Assembly: GCA_025506515.1 (NCBI GenBank) | Contig: CM046443.1 | Location: forward strand, 43,672,649 to 43,736,648 | Origin: Flaveria trinervia | Lineage: Eukaryota; Streptophyta; Magnoliopsida; Asterales; Asteraceae | Reading direction: 5' to 3' | Length of the DNA stretch: 64,000 nt | Part shown: positions 11,477 to 22,500 of the stretch, piece after piece | Layout: each line of letters opens with the position of its first letter | Position numbering within the stretch: position 1 is the stretch's first letter | Made by a program: the position numbers and the translations under genes | Notes under the pieces: generated by a model | Told to the model about the DNA's origin: nothing | The model's database searches: none | What the model saw: only the letters and a program-made list of their open reading frames with translations

Positions 11477-12830
11477 TTGACTGCTCATGATGATGAAGGA
11501 CATGGCTGGAGCTTTTGGTTTGTTTCACTGGGAGAATCCAACATCGCTAGTGTTGAAGATTTAGATGACGATTCAGCTAGTGAAGGAGATATTGCAGTGG
11601 AACTTACGATGTCAAGTACCGAAGAGACTGCAACGGTAGTCAACTACATGCCTACATAAGGTAAATCTACAACAACATCAGAATCACCAGAATCAGAAAC
11701 ACCAAACTCTGCTTTGATGGCTGATTCATCAGAACCCTCTCAGGTAAGTACTACTGACTAACTTTTCAATAATCATGCTTGTTGTGATTATAATAAATTT
11801 AGGGAAAGCATTGATTCAAAATTTGCTAGGTTATTAGATCATAATGATAGCTTAGTAAAGACTTGCAACTGTGCACTGAAGCTAACATAATTCTTAAACA
11901 AAATGAGCACAGTTATAAAGAAAAGATAGAACTGTTGAACTAAAAACTTAGGGAAACCGAAGTTGTAGCTTTTAACCAATCAAATGACATTAAGTTCTAT
12001 CTTAACTCCCTAGAAGACACTAAGAAACAAAAGGCAGTTCTAGAAGTAGAAGTTAATTCAATAAAGCAAAAACTGCATAGTTGGACAAGTTCATCTCATA
12101 TTGTTCAAAACTTAGTGAGAGAGCGAAACAACGGGGAGGGAAATTGGGTTATAAAGTGGTTCCACCACCACATGAGATCTTGATGAATGCAAAATGTAAA
12201 CCAATCAATAACAATCCAATCAACGATCATGTGGTGTCCACTCCTCTTGTAAGTGATCCAGATTCCACATGTAAATCAAATGAATCTGGCACTAAACTAG
12301 AGGAGGCCACTTCAAAAACACAAGGAAAAATGCCTTGTGTCAATTTGGACAAACAATTTGAAAAGCTTAATATAAAGTCTAGGTCAATCAAGTCTAATTC
12401 TGAACCCAAAAAGACCAAACATGTTAACCACCCACGTTCTTCATGTCTAAATCCAGGTAAACAAAATGGAAAAGAAGTTAAAAATGTTAAAACAATTAAC
12501 TTTGTTAAACAAGATAAAACATCTAAACAAGGAGAGTGTCAACCCAAAAAGGTTAATGTCACACATGTGTCACACACTTCTTCACACAAACAGTTAAATC
12601 GAAAAGTCGAAAGCAGATCATGCTACAACTATGGAGAGTATGGACACATTGCGTCTAAATGTCCTTACTATCAGATACCAAGGAGGAAAGTTGAAATTAA
12701 AGACCCAAAACCTAATTATTCTAAGTGGAACTCAGTGACTCCACCTAGAAGGGCTAGAGAACCTAAAGTTCAATCCATTAGCCAGTCGTCTGTTTATCAC
12801 AAACAAGCCTTACACAAGGCGGGCTTATGA
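11477..12830 (+). pseudogene. gag: C1 gag C-terminal extension with second, damaged zinc knuckle
   Basis: An acidic segment (11477-11659) is followed by a coiled-coil-like stretch with frameshifts (11760-12080). A Lys/Asn-rich frame (12081-12830) then holds a second knuckle at 12621-12663 reading C-Y-N-Y-G-E-Y-G-H-I-A-S-K-C. The second zinc-binding Cys is Tyr, so metal binding should be lost. A long gag extension with a second knuckle is also present in C2 and C5, so it is a family trait. The extension ends with KAWVPNLN and a TAA stop at 12978-12980. Confidence 0.7.
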
Positions 12831-12961
12831 AAAGAAAAACCAACCTTAGTGTCTGATAATAAGAACAAGAAGATAACTGAGCTTCCCTCACCCTCTAAAG
12901 GTCAATGGGTTACATTTGTGATATGTAATGCCTCTGGGACACCCAAGCCAGTAAAGGCTTG

Positions 12962-13001
12962 GGTCCCTAACCTGAACTAATGTTTTCAGTTGAATGTGCA
13001 G
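12962..13001 (+). promoter_or_regulatory. Possible 3' splice acceptor between gag and protease of C1
   Basis: The gag frame ends ...AAC-TAA at 12980. 'CTAACCTGAACTAAT' (branch-point-like) and 'gttttcag...gtgCAG|GGA' follow, and the protease frame opens exactly at GGA (13002). C2 and C5 have the same layout at the same place. The donor is not identified. Confidence 0.35.
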
Positions 13002-13290
13002 GGAGTTCGCTATAGTGCTGAAACCAACACGTGGATTATAGATAGCGGAGCATCCAGGCACATGATAGGGAACAGGGCTCTCTTATCAAACGTCAAATAA
13101 AGAAAAGGAGGCCATGTTTCATTCACTGGAAACAAAGGAGGGTATATCACAGCTCAAGGGGAAGTGGGAAATCAGAAAGTGAAGTTTGACAAGGTAAATT
13201 ATGTTCAACAACTTCAGAATATCTACTTTCTATATCCCCAATTTGTGATAAAGGTTTTAGGGTAGTATTTGACAACAAGAAGTGTTATAT
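13002..13290 (+). pseudogene. pol: C1 aspartic protease remnant
   Basis: The reading GVRYSAETNTWIIDSGASRH contains the catalytic D-S-G of Copia proteases (W at 13032), followed by HMIGN and 'HVSFTGNKGGYITAQGE'. An in-frame stop at about 13098 and another at about 13264 disrupt it. The protease would cleave the Gag-Pol precursor. Confidence 0.75.
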
Positions 13291-13291
13291 C

Positions 13292-14245
13292 TTGAAAAAG
13301 GACTATGAGATCCCGGAGGATCAAGTCTTAATGTCTGCCTCAAGATATAATGACCTTTATGTCTTTGATCTATCAAAGGCCTCCACAATGGATCGTGAAG
13401 TTCAATGCTTCTTGCAAAAGCTACTGAGAAGGATTCAATCTCCTAGCATAGGAGAATGGGACATATTAGTCCACGAAAGATGAATCACTTGATCCAGAAT
13501 GATCTCGTGAGAGGAGTTAATGTCAAAAACTTCCAACTTCCTGATTCTTGTGTTGCATGCAAGAAGGGCAAACAGACGAAGAAGTCTCATAAGGAAAAGA
13601 AAGTTCATTCCATCGAACTTCCTCTTGAACTTCTTCACATGGATCTATTTGGTCCAGCCAATATAAGAAGCATTGCAGGAGACTTGTACTGCTATGTGGT
13701 TACTGATGACTACTCAAGATTTTCTTGGGTAATGTTTCTGAAATCTAAATCAGAAACATTTGAGTCATTTAAGGAATTAGTAACTACACTAGAGTCCCTA
13801 TACAAGCTGAAGGTATGACAAGTATGCTCAGACAACGGAACCAGATCAAGAACCAATGGATGGAGACATACTACAAGGAAAAAGGAATTGTGCACCAGTT
13901 CACTTCTACCTACACTCCTCAAATGAACGGAGTTGCTGAAAGAAAGAATCGGAGCTTGATAGTGACTGTATGGATTATGCTAGCAGACTCGAAACTGCCT
14001 ATCCTATTTTGGAATGAGGCAGTTGCAAATGCGTGTTACACATTAAATCGAGTTCTAGTAGTTAAATGCCATGACAAGACATGTTACGAGTTACTACAAT
14101 GACGTAAACCTAATCTAGAGTATCTCGAGCCATTTGGCGCACCGTGCACCCTACTAAAGAAGACTCAAGGGGGATAATTCAACGAGAAGGCTGAAGAAGG
14201 TATCTTTCTAGGATACAACATACCGATCAAAAGAGTTACAACAAA
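13292..14245 (+). pseudogene. pol: C1 integrase remnant (GAG-pre-integrase and core)
   Basis: The pre-integrase zinc region (LGHISPRKMNHL, then C-V-A-C-K-K-G-K-Q) lies at 13450-13580. The core starts with LLHMDLFGP (first catalytic Asp) and YVVTDDYSRFSW. The second catalytic region C-S-D-N-G-T is shifted out of frame near 13820. The third contains NGVAERKNRSL (catalytic Glu), followed by FWNEAVANACYTLNR. 14110-14230 reads LEPFGAPCTL...GIFLGYN with an extra stop. At least two frameshifts and one stop are present. Confidence 0.8.
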
Positions 14246-14613
14246 TTGACGGGTCAAGTAGAAGTGTGGTGCAACGTGGACGTTCAGAGATACACCACAC
14301 CACCTGCTAGAAAAGGACCCGCCTTCTTTTTCGACTATGATGGATTCTTCAAGTCCTTCAACATCACTCTCTCCACGTCTGATGATGAGTTAGCAGCAAA
14401 GATGATGTATGATGTTCTAGACACACCATCTCAGGAATCTACATCATCTGGTTCACAAGGTGATTCACTTACCAACTCAGGGGGAGCACTCGAGGAGAGT
14501 GACTCTTCCTCTGACGATGAAGCCGTGGAGAATGATCAGGACACTCAGGAGCAACAGGTTCCTCCTACTGCAAGTCCACAAGCATCTGACATTGATGCCT
14601 CTGAATCATCGGA
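14246..14613 (+). pseudogene. pol: C1 integrase-RT linker, truncated at deletion joint
   Basis: An acidic, Ser-rich linker (EESDSSSDDEAVEND...) is typical of the stretch between Copia integrase and RT. It ends in 'SESSD' at 14613, where sequence switches to LTR. The RT that should follow is absent. Confidence 0.65.
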
Positions 14614-14759
14614 CCCAATCGTCTTAACGTTTAGATTCAATCCACAACTGTTTCTATGTGCATTCTCACTGATTGGATCGCCAATCAAATAGGATTCCAC
14701 ACTACTAAATTTGGTATACATGTATTTCAGTTGTATTTCGTTGATACACGATCCTAACA
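14614..14759 (+). repeat. C1 3' LTR, only the last 146 bases
   Basis: Matches 9515-9662 of the 5' LTR ('cccaatcg', 'cgtttagattcaatc', 'gattggatcgccaatcaaatagg', ending CCTAACA). The rest of the 3' LTR is deleted. The AAAAG target duplication follows. Confidence 0.85.
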
Positions 14760-14764
14760 AAAAG

Positions 14765-15046
14765 GAAACCCCTAACCCACAACTATTCAAAGATCAAGCA
14801 TCTACTTCATAAGGTATCATTCTCACGATATCTTTTCTTTAAAGTTCAAGACGAAACTCCCTTCAACAAGGGGATGATGTCGCAACTCACACGAACCCTA
14901 AACCGTTATAAATTCTTTCATTTGGACTTGTTTGAGAGTTTCCTAGAAACCGTTCTGGATAGACAATCGGTTATTGAATCTGTCATGCTTCGCTAAACCA
15001 GATATTCTAATTTTCGGGACGAAAATTCTTTTAACCATGGGGATGA
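14765..15046 (+). pseudogene. G1 3' internal tail with polypurine tract
   Basis: The sequence continues the host Gypsy after C1. No integrase domain remains, so about 2 kb expected for Gypsy pol is missing. The last part, 'cgggacgaaaattcttttaacc' then 'atggggatga' next to the LTR, is the usual 3' end and polypurine tract of this Gypsy type. Confidence 0.7.
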
Positions 15047-16242
15047 TGTGACACCCCGTATTTTTCAAGTTAACATCGTTAATTTAGTTTATCGTTATTT
15101 TCTATATTTCAGGGTGAATTTAAATATGTATTCTTTTAGATAAATTCTAAAGTTTCTAACCACTTTTGTCCCGAATCATGAAGTTTTACATTAAAAAATT
15201 TATTTATTTAAATTTATTTATTTGTTTCGCATGTAAATTAAATTAATTAACTAATCAAAATAATCATATTTAATCCAAACCGTAACCCCCCATTCTTCTC
15301 ATCGTTATCTTTCACCCGAATCAACCCTAATCGCCTCAAACTTTCAAACACAGCCGCTACCCCACCGCTTAACCTTCCCCGACAGTGCATCCGACAATCT
15401 TTCTCTCCTCGTGATACTTTCCTCCGACGACTCCTCCTTCTCAGTAGCAGGCGTGCGATTGTTCTCCTCCCCGGCAACCTTGAAATTCAACAGTATAGTA
15501 CGTTTCTTTCGCTCGTCTCACTGGTACAATTTTGATTATGGTTCGGTCACTCGATCTTGAACGTTGGTTGTGGTGTGAAGTGTGATCATGTGTGAGTCTT
15601 TTGCTGCGTACATACTTTGTGGGTGTTTTCCATGCTTATGTATGTATATATGTGATGTGTAGTTATGCATGTTATGTATAGATGCTATTCATTGTGTGGG
15701 TATGAATGCATATGAAAGTATAATGTTATGCCATTTGTGCATCTTTTTGGGTGTGGTTGTTAGGGCCATATTCATGCATGATGTGTATGTTGTGATTTCA
15801 TATGTGTGTTTTGTTAGGTGTGCGGATGCGATTGTGAGTGGGTTGTTCATCAATGTGTGAGCAAATTGCATGTATAATGTGAATTACAATATGATATTAG
15901 ATATTAAATAAACAGGTATATGTGATTGTATGTATATTAGATATGTAATTGGTGGTAGGTACACCATGGCAGAAGTGATTTTAGTAGTATCATTTTATAT
16001 AATATATTAGATGCAAGGTGGTGATTGACACAAATCAAAGACGTTTTGGTTTTGTAAGGTGAGTTTAAAGTAAGGTAAATTAAAAATGTTTTGTTACAAA
16101 GTACATAGTGATTAAGCACTAATCATAAATATGAATATTTGTTATTGGTGTGTGATTCAGTTGGGTCGTTACGCTTTTGTAGTTTTGTAAGTTACGTATT
16201 ATGAAACGTCAAAGATATTATAAAAAGACTTGCAATCAATAT

Positions 16243-16297
<55 letters not shown>

Positions 16298-17342
16298 ATA
16301 TATATGTCAAGAATAGTTTCACGCATGATTCGGAGCGAGCTTGGAAAATTGGTTTTGTGCTTCTATGAGTTTTTATGTTAGTGCTTTCTTGTATGTACGG
16401 GATCTATTGATAACCGACACCATAACCGAACCTTGATCGCGAACCATACTATTCTAAACTCGATAATTAATTCTACTATAAATATTTAGTCTCAATTTAA
16501 TATTAATTGAAATTCAGGTTAATTGGAACCTTATCGTTTGTGCTTGTTTTAAATGTTGTGCATTCAATGTGAGTTCTCAGCCCCGCTTTACCTACTTTCT
16601 TTAGGGCGAAAGAAACGTGTGTTCTAAAGTATTTTCAATTGATCAGTATTACTATAATATCACTTTTTACTAGTGTGACACCATGCTTAAGTCCTCACTT
16701 TCGAACCGTTAATATATGTACTTTAGCAAGGTAATTCTGAGTAGATCTACTGGGTTTGACAAACCCCACCCGGGCTAGTCGCGCTAGCCAACGTTCGTCA
16801 AACGAGTGTTTAATTGACCTAATTTTTGTTGTTATGACCGGTGTTCACAGCCGAGGCACTTTTTTACGTTGTTAGCGTCGGTTGCGAACTTCATACACTT
16901 AGTAACTTGTTGAGTAGTCTAGCTATCTACTGATATTATTTTGTTTACTGTATCAGTTTAACATTATGTTCTGTTTATCAAAACCTATGAACTCACCAAC
17001 CTTATGTTGACACTTTAGCATGTTTCTTTCAGGTTCTTAAGGTGCCCACGAATAGGAACATTTCATGCTGCATTCATTATTGTAGAGTCTAATGAACAAT
17101 TTACATTTTTCTACAAAATTATATTTATTTGGTTTGCACGTGTTTGCGCCGTTTAAATTATGATTTATACGCTTCCGCATTTACTTTCATGTTTGCGTAT
17201 TCAATTCTGATTTTGAGAACCTTTATTTAAATTAGAATTATGTTTTGTAGTTGTTACGTCGTTTGGTGTAACTAATGGGAAAGATCCTGGTATGTCACAT
17301 GCCTAACGGTATTACCCCGTTTATGGAAATTGAGGGGTGATA
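15047..17342 (+). repeat. G1 3' LTR (Ty3/Gypsy)
   Basis: TGTGACACCCCG...GGGGTGATA, collinear with 2393-4703 over its full length. It starts directly after the polypurine tract. It is followed not by flanking DNA but by another primer-binding site, so it also serves as the upstream LTR of the rearranged G2 copy. Confidence 0.9.
16239..16305. repeat. (TA)n microsatellite inside G1 3' LTR
   Basis: Equivalent to the tract at 3592-3665, with a (CATA)n lead-in. Confidence 0.95.
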
Positions 17343-17345
17343 GAT

Positions 17346-17357
17346 TGGTATCAGAGC
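17346..17357 (+). promoter_or_regulatory. G2 upstream primer-binding site
   Basis: TGGTATCAGAGC directly after the LTR ending at 17342. Only about 12 more internal bases follow before sequence jumps into the middle of another LTR. Confidence 0.85.
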
Positions 17358-17365
17358 TTATGGTT

Positions 17366-18905
17366 ATAGCAGGCGTGTGATTGTTCTCCTCCCCAGCAAC
17401 CTTGAGATTCAATTGTATGTACGTTTCTTTCTCTCGTCTCACTCGTACAATTTCGATTATGGTTCGGTCACTCGATCTTGAACATTGGTTGTGGTGTGAA
17501 ATGTGATCATGCATGAGTTTTGCTACGTACATACTTTATGTGTGTGTTTCCATGCTTATGTATGTATATATGCGATGTGTAGTTATGCATGTTATGTATA
17601 GATGCTATTCATTGTGTTGGGTATGAACGCATATGAAAGTATAATTGTTATGCCATGTGCGCATCGGTTTGGGTGTGGTTGTTTGGGACATATTCATGCA
17701 TGATGTGTATGGTGTGATTTCATATGTGTGTTCTGTTAGGTGTGTGGATGCGATCGTGAGTGGGTTGTTCATTAATGTGTGTGCAAATTGCATGTATAAT
17801 GTGAATTACAATATGATATTAGATATTAAATAAACAGGTATATGTGATTGTATGTATATTAGATATGTAATTGGTGGTAGGTACACCATGGCAGAAGTGA
17901 TTTTAGTAGTATCATTTTACATAAATATATTAGATGCAAGGTGGTGATTGTCACAAATCAAGAACATTTTGGTTTTGTAAGGTGAGTTTAAAGTAATGTA
18001 AATTAGAATGTTTTGTTACAAAGTACATAGTGATAAGCCACTAAAAATAGATATGAATATTTGTTATTGGTGTGTGATTCAGTTGGGTCGTTACGCTTTT
18101 GTAGTTTTGTAAGTTATGTATTATGAAACGTCGAAGCTTATTATAAAAAGACTTAGAATTTAAAATATATATATGAAAAGAATAGTTTCACGCATGATTC
18201 GAAGCAAGTTTGGGCAATTGGGTTTTTTGCTTGTATGAGTTTTTATTTTAGTGCTTGCTTGTATGCGTGGGATCTATCGATAACCGACACCGTAACCGAA
18301 CCTTGATCGCGAACCATACTATTCTATACTCGATAATTAATTCTACTATAAATACTTAATCTCAATTTAATATTAATTGAAATTCAGGTTAATTGGACCT
18401 TGATCGTTTTGCTTGTTTTACTGTTTTGCATTCAAGGTGAGTTCTCAGCCACGCTTTACCTACTTCTTTTGGGGTGAAAGAAATGTGTGTTCTAAACGTA
18501 TTTTTAATTGATCAGTATTACTGTAATATCACTTGTTTACTAGTGTGACACCATGCTTAAGTCCTCACTTTCGAACTGTCAATATATGTACTTTAGCGAG
18601 GTAATTCTGAGTAGATCTACTAGTTTGACAAACCCTACCCGGGCTAGTCGCGCTAGCACAACATTCATCAAACGGGTGTTTATTGACCTAATTTCTGTTG
18701 CTGTGACCGGTGTTCATAGCCGAGGCATTTTTACGTTGACAGCGTCGGTTGCGAACTTCATACACTTAGTAACTTGTTGAGTAGACATAGCTACTGATAT
18801 TATTTTGTTTACTATATCAGTTTAATATTATGTTCTGTTTATCAAAACTTATGAACTCTCCAACCTTGTGTTGACCCTTTAATATGTTTCTTTTAGGTTC
18901 TTAAG
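17366..18905 (+). repeat. G2 partial Gypsy LTR, 5' 400 bases missing, cut on the right by C3
   Basis: It begins at 'TAGCAGGCGTG', which matches the LTR from about 15446, and runs collinearly to 'ttttaggttcttaag' (compare 17030-17040). The missing remainder of this LTR up to 'ggtattac' is deleted. The LTR resumes after C3 at 46062 as 'attacccgtttgtgg'. Confidence 0.85.
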
Positions 18906-19284
18906 TTAGTCATTTGGTTATGCGGATGAGTTAATCTTGGTCAGCATTTATAGTTGATCATCAGCATTAGTAAGTTGGTCATCCGCATTGGTTAATGCGG
19001 ATGAACAAATACTTGTGCGCATTTGGTTGGTCATCCGCATTTGTCAATGCAGAAGAGCAAAGTCTTGTCCGCATCTTCTTTTGTTCTTCCGCATTAGTCA
19101 ATGCGGAAGAGTAAACACTTGTCCGCATCAGAGTTATGTCTTCCGTATTAACTAATGCGGAAGATAACACTTGTTATTTCCTTGCAGATCTTCATCCGCA
19201 TTTCATCTTGGACTCGTGGGATTCCAGCTGAGCAATCATCAATTCACCCTTGATTGGCATGTATGATCCTTTCAGGGTGCAACA
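18906..19284 (-). repeat. C3 3' LTR, truncated to 379 bases
   Basis: Matches 45683-46061 with few changes. It consists of palindromes of the form CCGCAT...AATGCGG separated by 'cttgt'. The promoter-distal part, with the TATA box and R/U5 (about 325 bases), is missing. It is joined directly to the truncated Gypsy LTR at 18905. Confidence 0.88.
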
Positions 19285-19287
19285 ATA

Positions 19288-19298
19288 CTCCCCCTAAG
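19288..19298 (-). promoter_or_regulatory. C3 polypurine tract
   Basis: Minus-strand CTTAGGGGGAG lies three bases before the 3' LTR start (TGTTGCACC). It is the plus-strand DNA primer site. Confidence 0.85.
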
Positions 19299-19527
19299 GA
19301 TTGTACAGCTGGTCTTCCTCAATGTTTAGGAGGTGATTGATGTTGTGATGATTCAGCTGGGTCTTCAGGAGGTAGTATGAATGCAGCTTTAGTAGGATTC
19401 AGGATAGCCTTGATCATGTTTACAAAATCAGTTGCTTCTGACATCCGTCTCTACTTAGCACATGTATCTTCATTCTGCTTATGTTGTAGATTGCTTCCAT
19501 TGGTATCTTTTTTAGTGAAATAGGTTC

Positions 19528-22500
19528 TCAGATGGAGATTGTAGAAAGACCATCTCTATGAATCAATAAACTTCCCCCCACATCCACTTCAAGTTTAACA
19601 ATATTTTCAAGTTGCAGTGGTTTTCTTCTTCTTTCTTTTGTCTCTTTAATATTTATTCGATCATAGGGCTGTTTCAACAACTTGATGCATTTCAGAAAGA
19701 AGTACATGTCTTGTTCACCCAATTTGTTGTTTAATTCCCTGAAGTGCCTGGTATAAATGTAGTGGATGTATGATTCATCAAGTAATCTTACTTCATATCC
19801 ACTGAATAGTCTTATGTTAGCTCTTTCCTTTCCTCCCCACTTCCTTTCAATCACCATCTCATAGGTTTACCATCATAGTACACGTTTGAGATAGGAGTGG
19901 AGGAATGAGTACCATAATTACTTTCCACTCCAATGATTCAGTTGGCTTTACCTTCAACTCGTCGAATACAATTTCCTCTGCTTTCATCTTTTTCTTCTTA
20001 TCCAGGGGATTGACAAAAGTTTTATCTTTTCTCAAGCAAATTGTCTTTAATGAATTGAAGTTGTTTGTTCTTCTGAACATCTTAAGTATGTTCTCAAATT
20101 CATATCCCCTAAACATAGCTGCATGATTGATCAGTTCAACTTGAGCTAGCTCCTTCAAATCATGAATCTAAGGGCATTTACAAGAGCTGAGTACTCTGTA
20201 AAGAATTGTACTATCCCTGAGATTCTCTTCACTATGAACATGCTCCATGTGCTATCATACTTCCAGGCTATTATCTTTTGAACTACCTTACCCTGGGAGT
20301 AGACACCCTCTGATCAGTTCTACAGTAGTCAGTCCTTCTTGCAGTTTCAACTGAGATGGTTCTGCAAACCATTCAGGGTACTTGTGGAGCACTGGGGCAA
20401 GTAGTTCTTGGTCTTTTTGTTCAACAGCATGTCTTCAGCTGACACTCTGCTTCTGGGTTTGGTCCTTGTCAATTCTTCTTCAGTTCTTGAGTTTTTATTC
20501 TTTTCATTGATCAATTGAAGAGTTGCAGCTCTTAAAGAATTTGTCTTCATGTTAGCAATCCTTCTTCTTGTGAATCCCTGACTTGAGAGATATTCCTTCA
20601 TTTCTTTATCAGACATACTATAAGGATCAGGAAATAATGATTCATGGGATGAGGATGATTTCTTCATTTGAGAAAGTTTGTGTAGGGGACCCCTTCTTGG
20701 CAGTGGTATTTCATACCCTATTGATTTCTTCAAAAATGAATCTTTATGTTTTGGAGTATCCTTTGTCATGTTTTCTCATATTTAGTGTCTATTGTTGGAT
20801 CAAGCAACAATCTTACTTTCTCTTCCTCCTCCTTCATTCTCTCATAAGTCATTCCAAACACTTCAACAGGATCATAGCCTTGATTGATCAAAAACATGGC
20901 TTTAATCATCAAGTCATCAGTGTGTGCTTGGTTACCATGTCTTCCACTGCCTGTTCTGCTTTAATAGAACTGTCCATGAGAACATCTTTTTCAACTTCAT
21001 ATTCACCAGCAATTTCTCCTTCTTCTAGATCAATTGCTCCAGCCAATTTTTTCAACTGAGCTTCTGCCTGCTCATGTTCTTCCAAAAATTCAGCAATTGC
21101 TGCTAGACTTCTTCGGTCATCTTTTTGTTTCTTTGCTAGTTCTACTTCAATTATTGCTCTCTTACCTTTGGCTTTTTCAGCTAAGTACTTCCTCTTTCGT
21201 GAGTAAGTTTGAAGTTGAGGGTTAGAGGTTTCAGTTTGTTCTTCTGGTTTAGGGACCTTTTCAGGTGTACTTGGCTCTTGATCCTTCGTTTTACTTTTCT
21301 CATTCTCTTTATGTTTAGTTTCAGTTTCTTCTTTCCTTTCTTTTTCATACTTTTCTTTGAGTTATTCCTTTTCTTCTTCAGTTAATGAGATAGCAGGGAC
21401 AATTTGCAGAGTTAATTCTTTTTCCAAAGGCACTGGTGATTTGGGAATAAAGACAATAAGCGCTGCCTCAGTTCTTTGGTTGTTTATGAATTCCCAGAAG
21501 TCATCATCAATGCTGAATTATTCAGATGCAAAACTTTCCAGTGCACTAAAGAGTTCTTCAAATTCACCTTTTTCAGAGTCTAAGTAACCAGTGTTTCTAG
21601 AACACACTACCATGTCTCGACTTTGATCTTTAATCTCCGTTTGACTTCATCACCTCCTTGTTCTTCATTCTCATCTACTGATTGGTTGTCATCAACATCA
21701 ACCTTTTCTTGTTTTTCTTTCCATCATCATCATTCACTTCAGTTCTTTGGATCTTGATCATCATTTCAAGCTCGGATATCTTTTGTTCTGGCTCTCAATT
21801 TCCTTTTCAAGTTTTGAGATGATATCAGCTTGTTCTTCTATGATGTTTTCTTGCTCCTCCATTGCAATCTTTTGTATTTCAAGAGTATCAACATGTCCAC
21901 TGACTTCTTCTCTTGAGTGTTTTAGTGCAGCTTTTAAATTCTCAATCTCCTTGTCTTGTTCTTTTCTTTCAACTGCATATTCTCTTTAAGTTCTTTCAAT
22001 TCACATTCTTTCTCATCCAGTTCCAGGATTCTATCATTGATGATTCCAGCTCTCCTGTTTAAGGTTCTTTCCATCCTTTCACTTTGAGTAACTCAGAGAT
22101 TATATTCATCCTTTTCATCAGGCCTGTTGATGTTGGATTCAGCATAGCTCTCTGAAGGAGCAGCCTCAGAAGGTTCTTCATAGCTGTGGTTTGATCATGA
22201 TGATCCTCCTCATCAGAAGATGATTTGGATGATTTAGATGCACTTGTTGATCCTTCTATTTCATTAGGGTGATCATGGGATGATGGTAAAGGTTGGTAAG
22301 GAAAATAGGTGATTGGTGTGGTGATATTGGAGATTGATGATGTGGTGATATAGGTGTAGGTTGAGTGGTTGTTAGTGGTGTTGGTTGTGGAGTTGAAAGA
22401 GATGATGGTTGTGGTAATGTTTGTAGAGATGGTTGTGGAGAAGGTTGTGGTATTTGTTGTGGTAATGGCATTAGTGATGGTATTGGTGATGGTATTGGAG

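Larger units (their letters stand above)
8927..14759 (+). mobile_element. C1: Ty1/Copia element, internally deleted, nested in G1 RNase H
   Basis: C1 has a full 5' LTR, PBS, gag, protease and integrase, and then jumps straight into the last 146 bases of its 3' LTR. RT, RNase H, the downstream region and most of the 3' LTR are missing. Both ends keep a 5-base target duplication AAAAG (8922-8926 and 14760-14764), so the ends are original. Its LTR family is that of C4 at 49404-56698, in the opposite orientation. Confidence 0.88.

Noticed and set aside
18906..19284. Regularly spaced CCGCAT...AATGCGG units that could suggest a CRISPR array
   Set aside because: They are imperfect palindromes inside a Copia LTR, with irregular spacing, in a plant genome. 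The other copy is a normal LTR.
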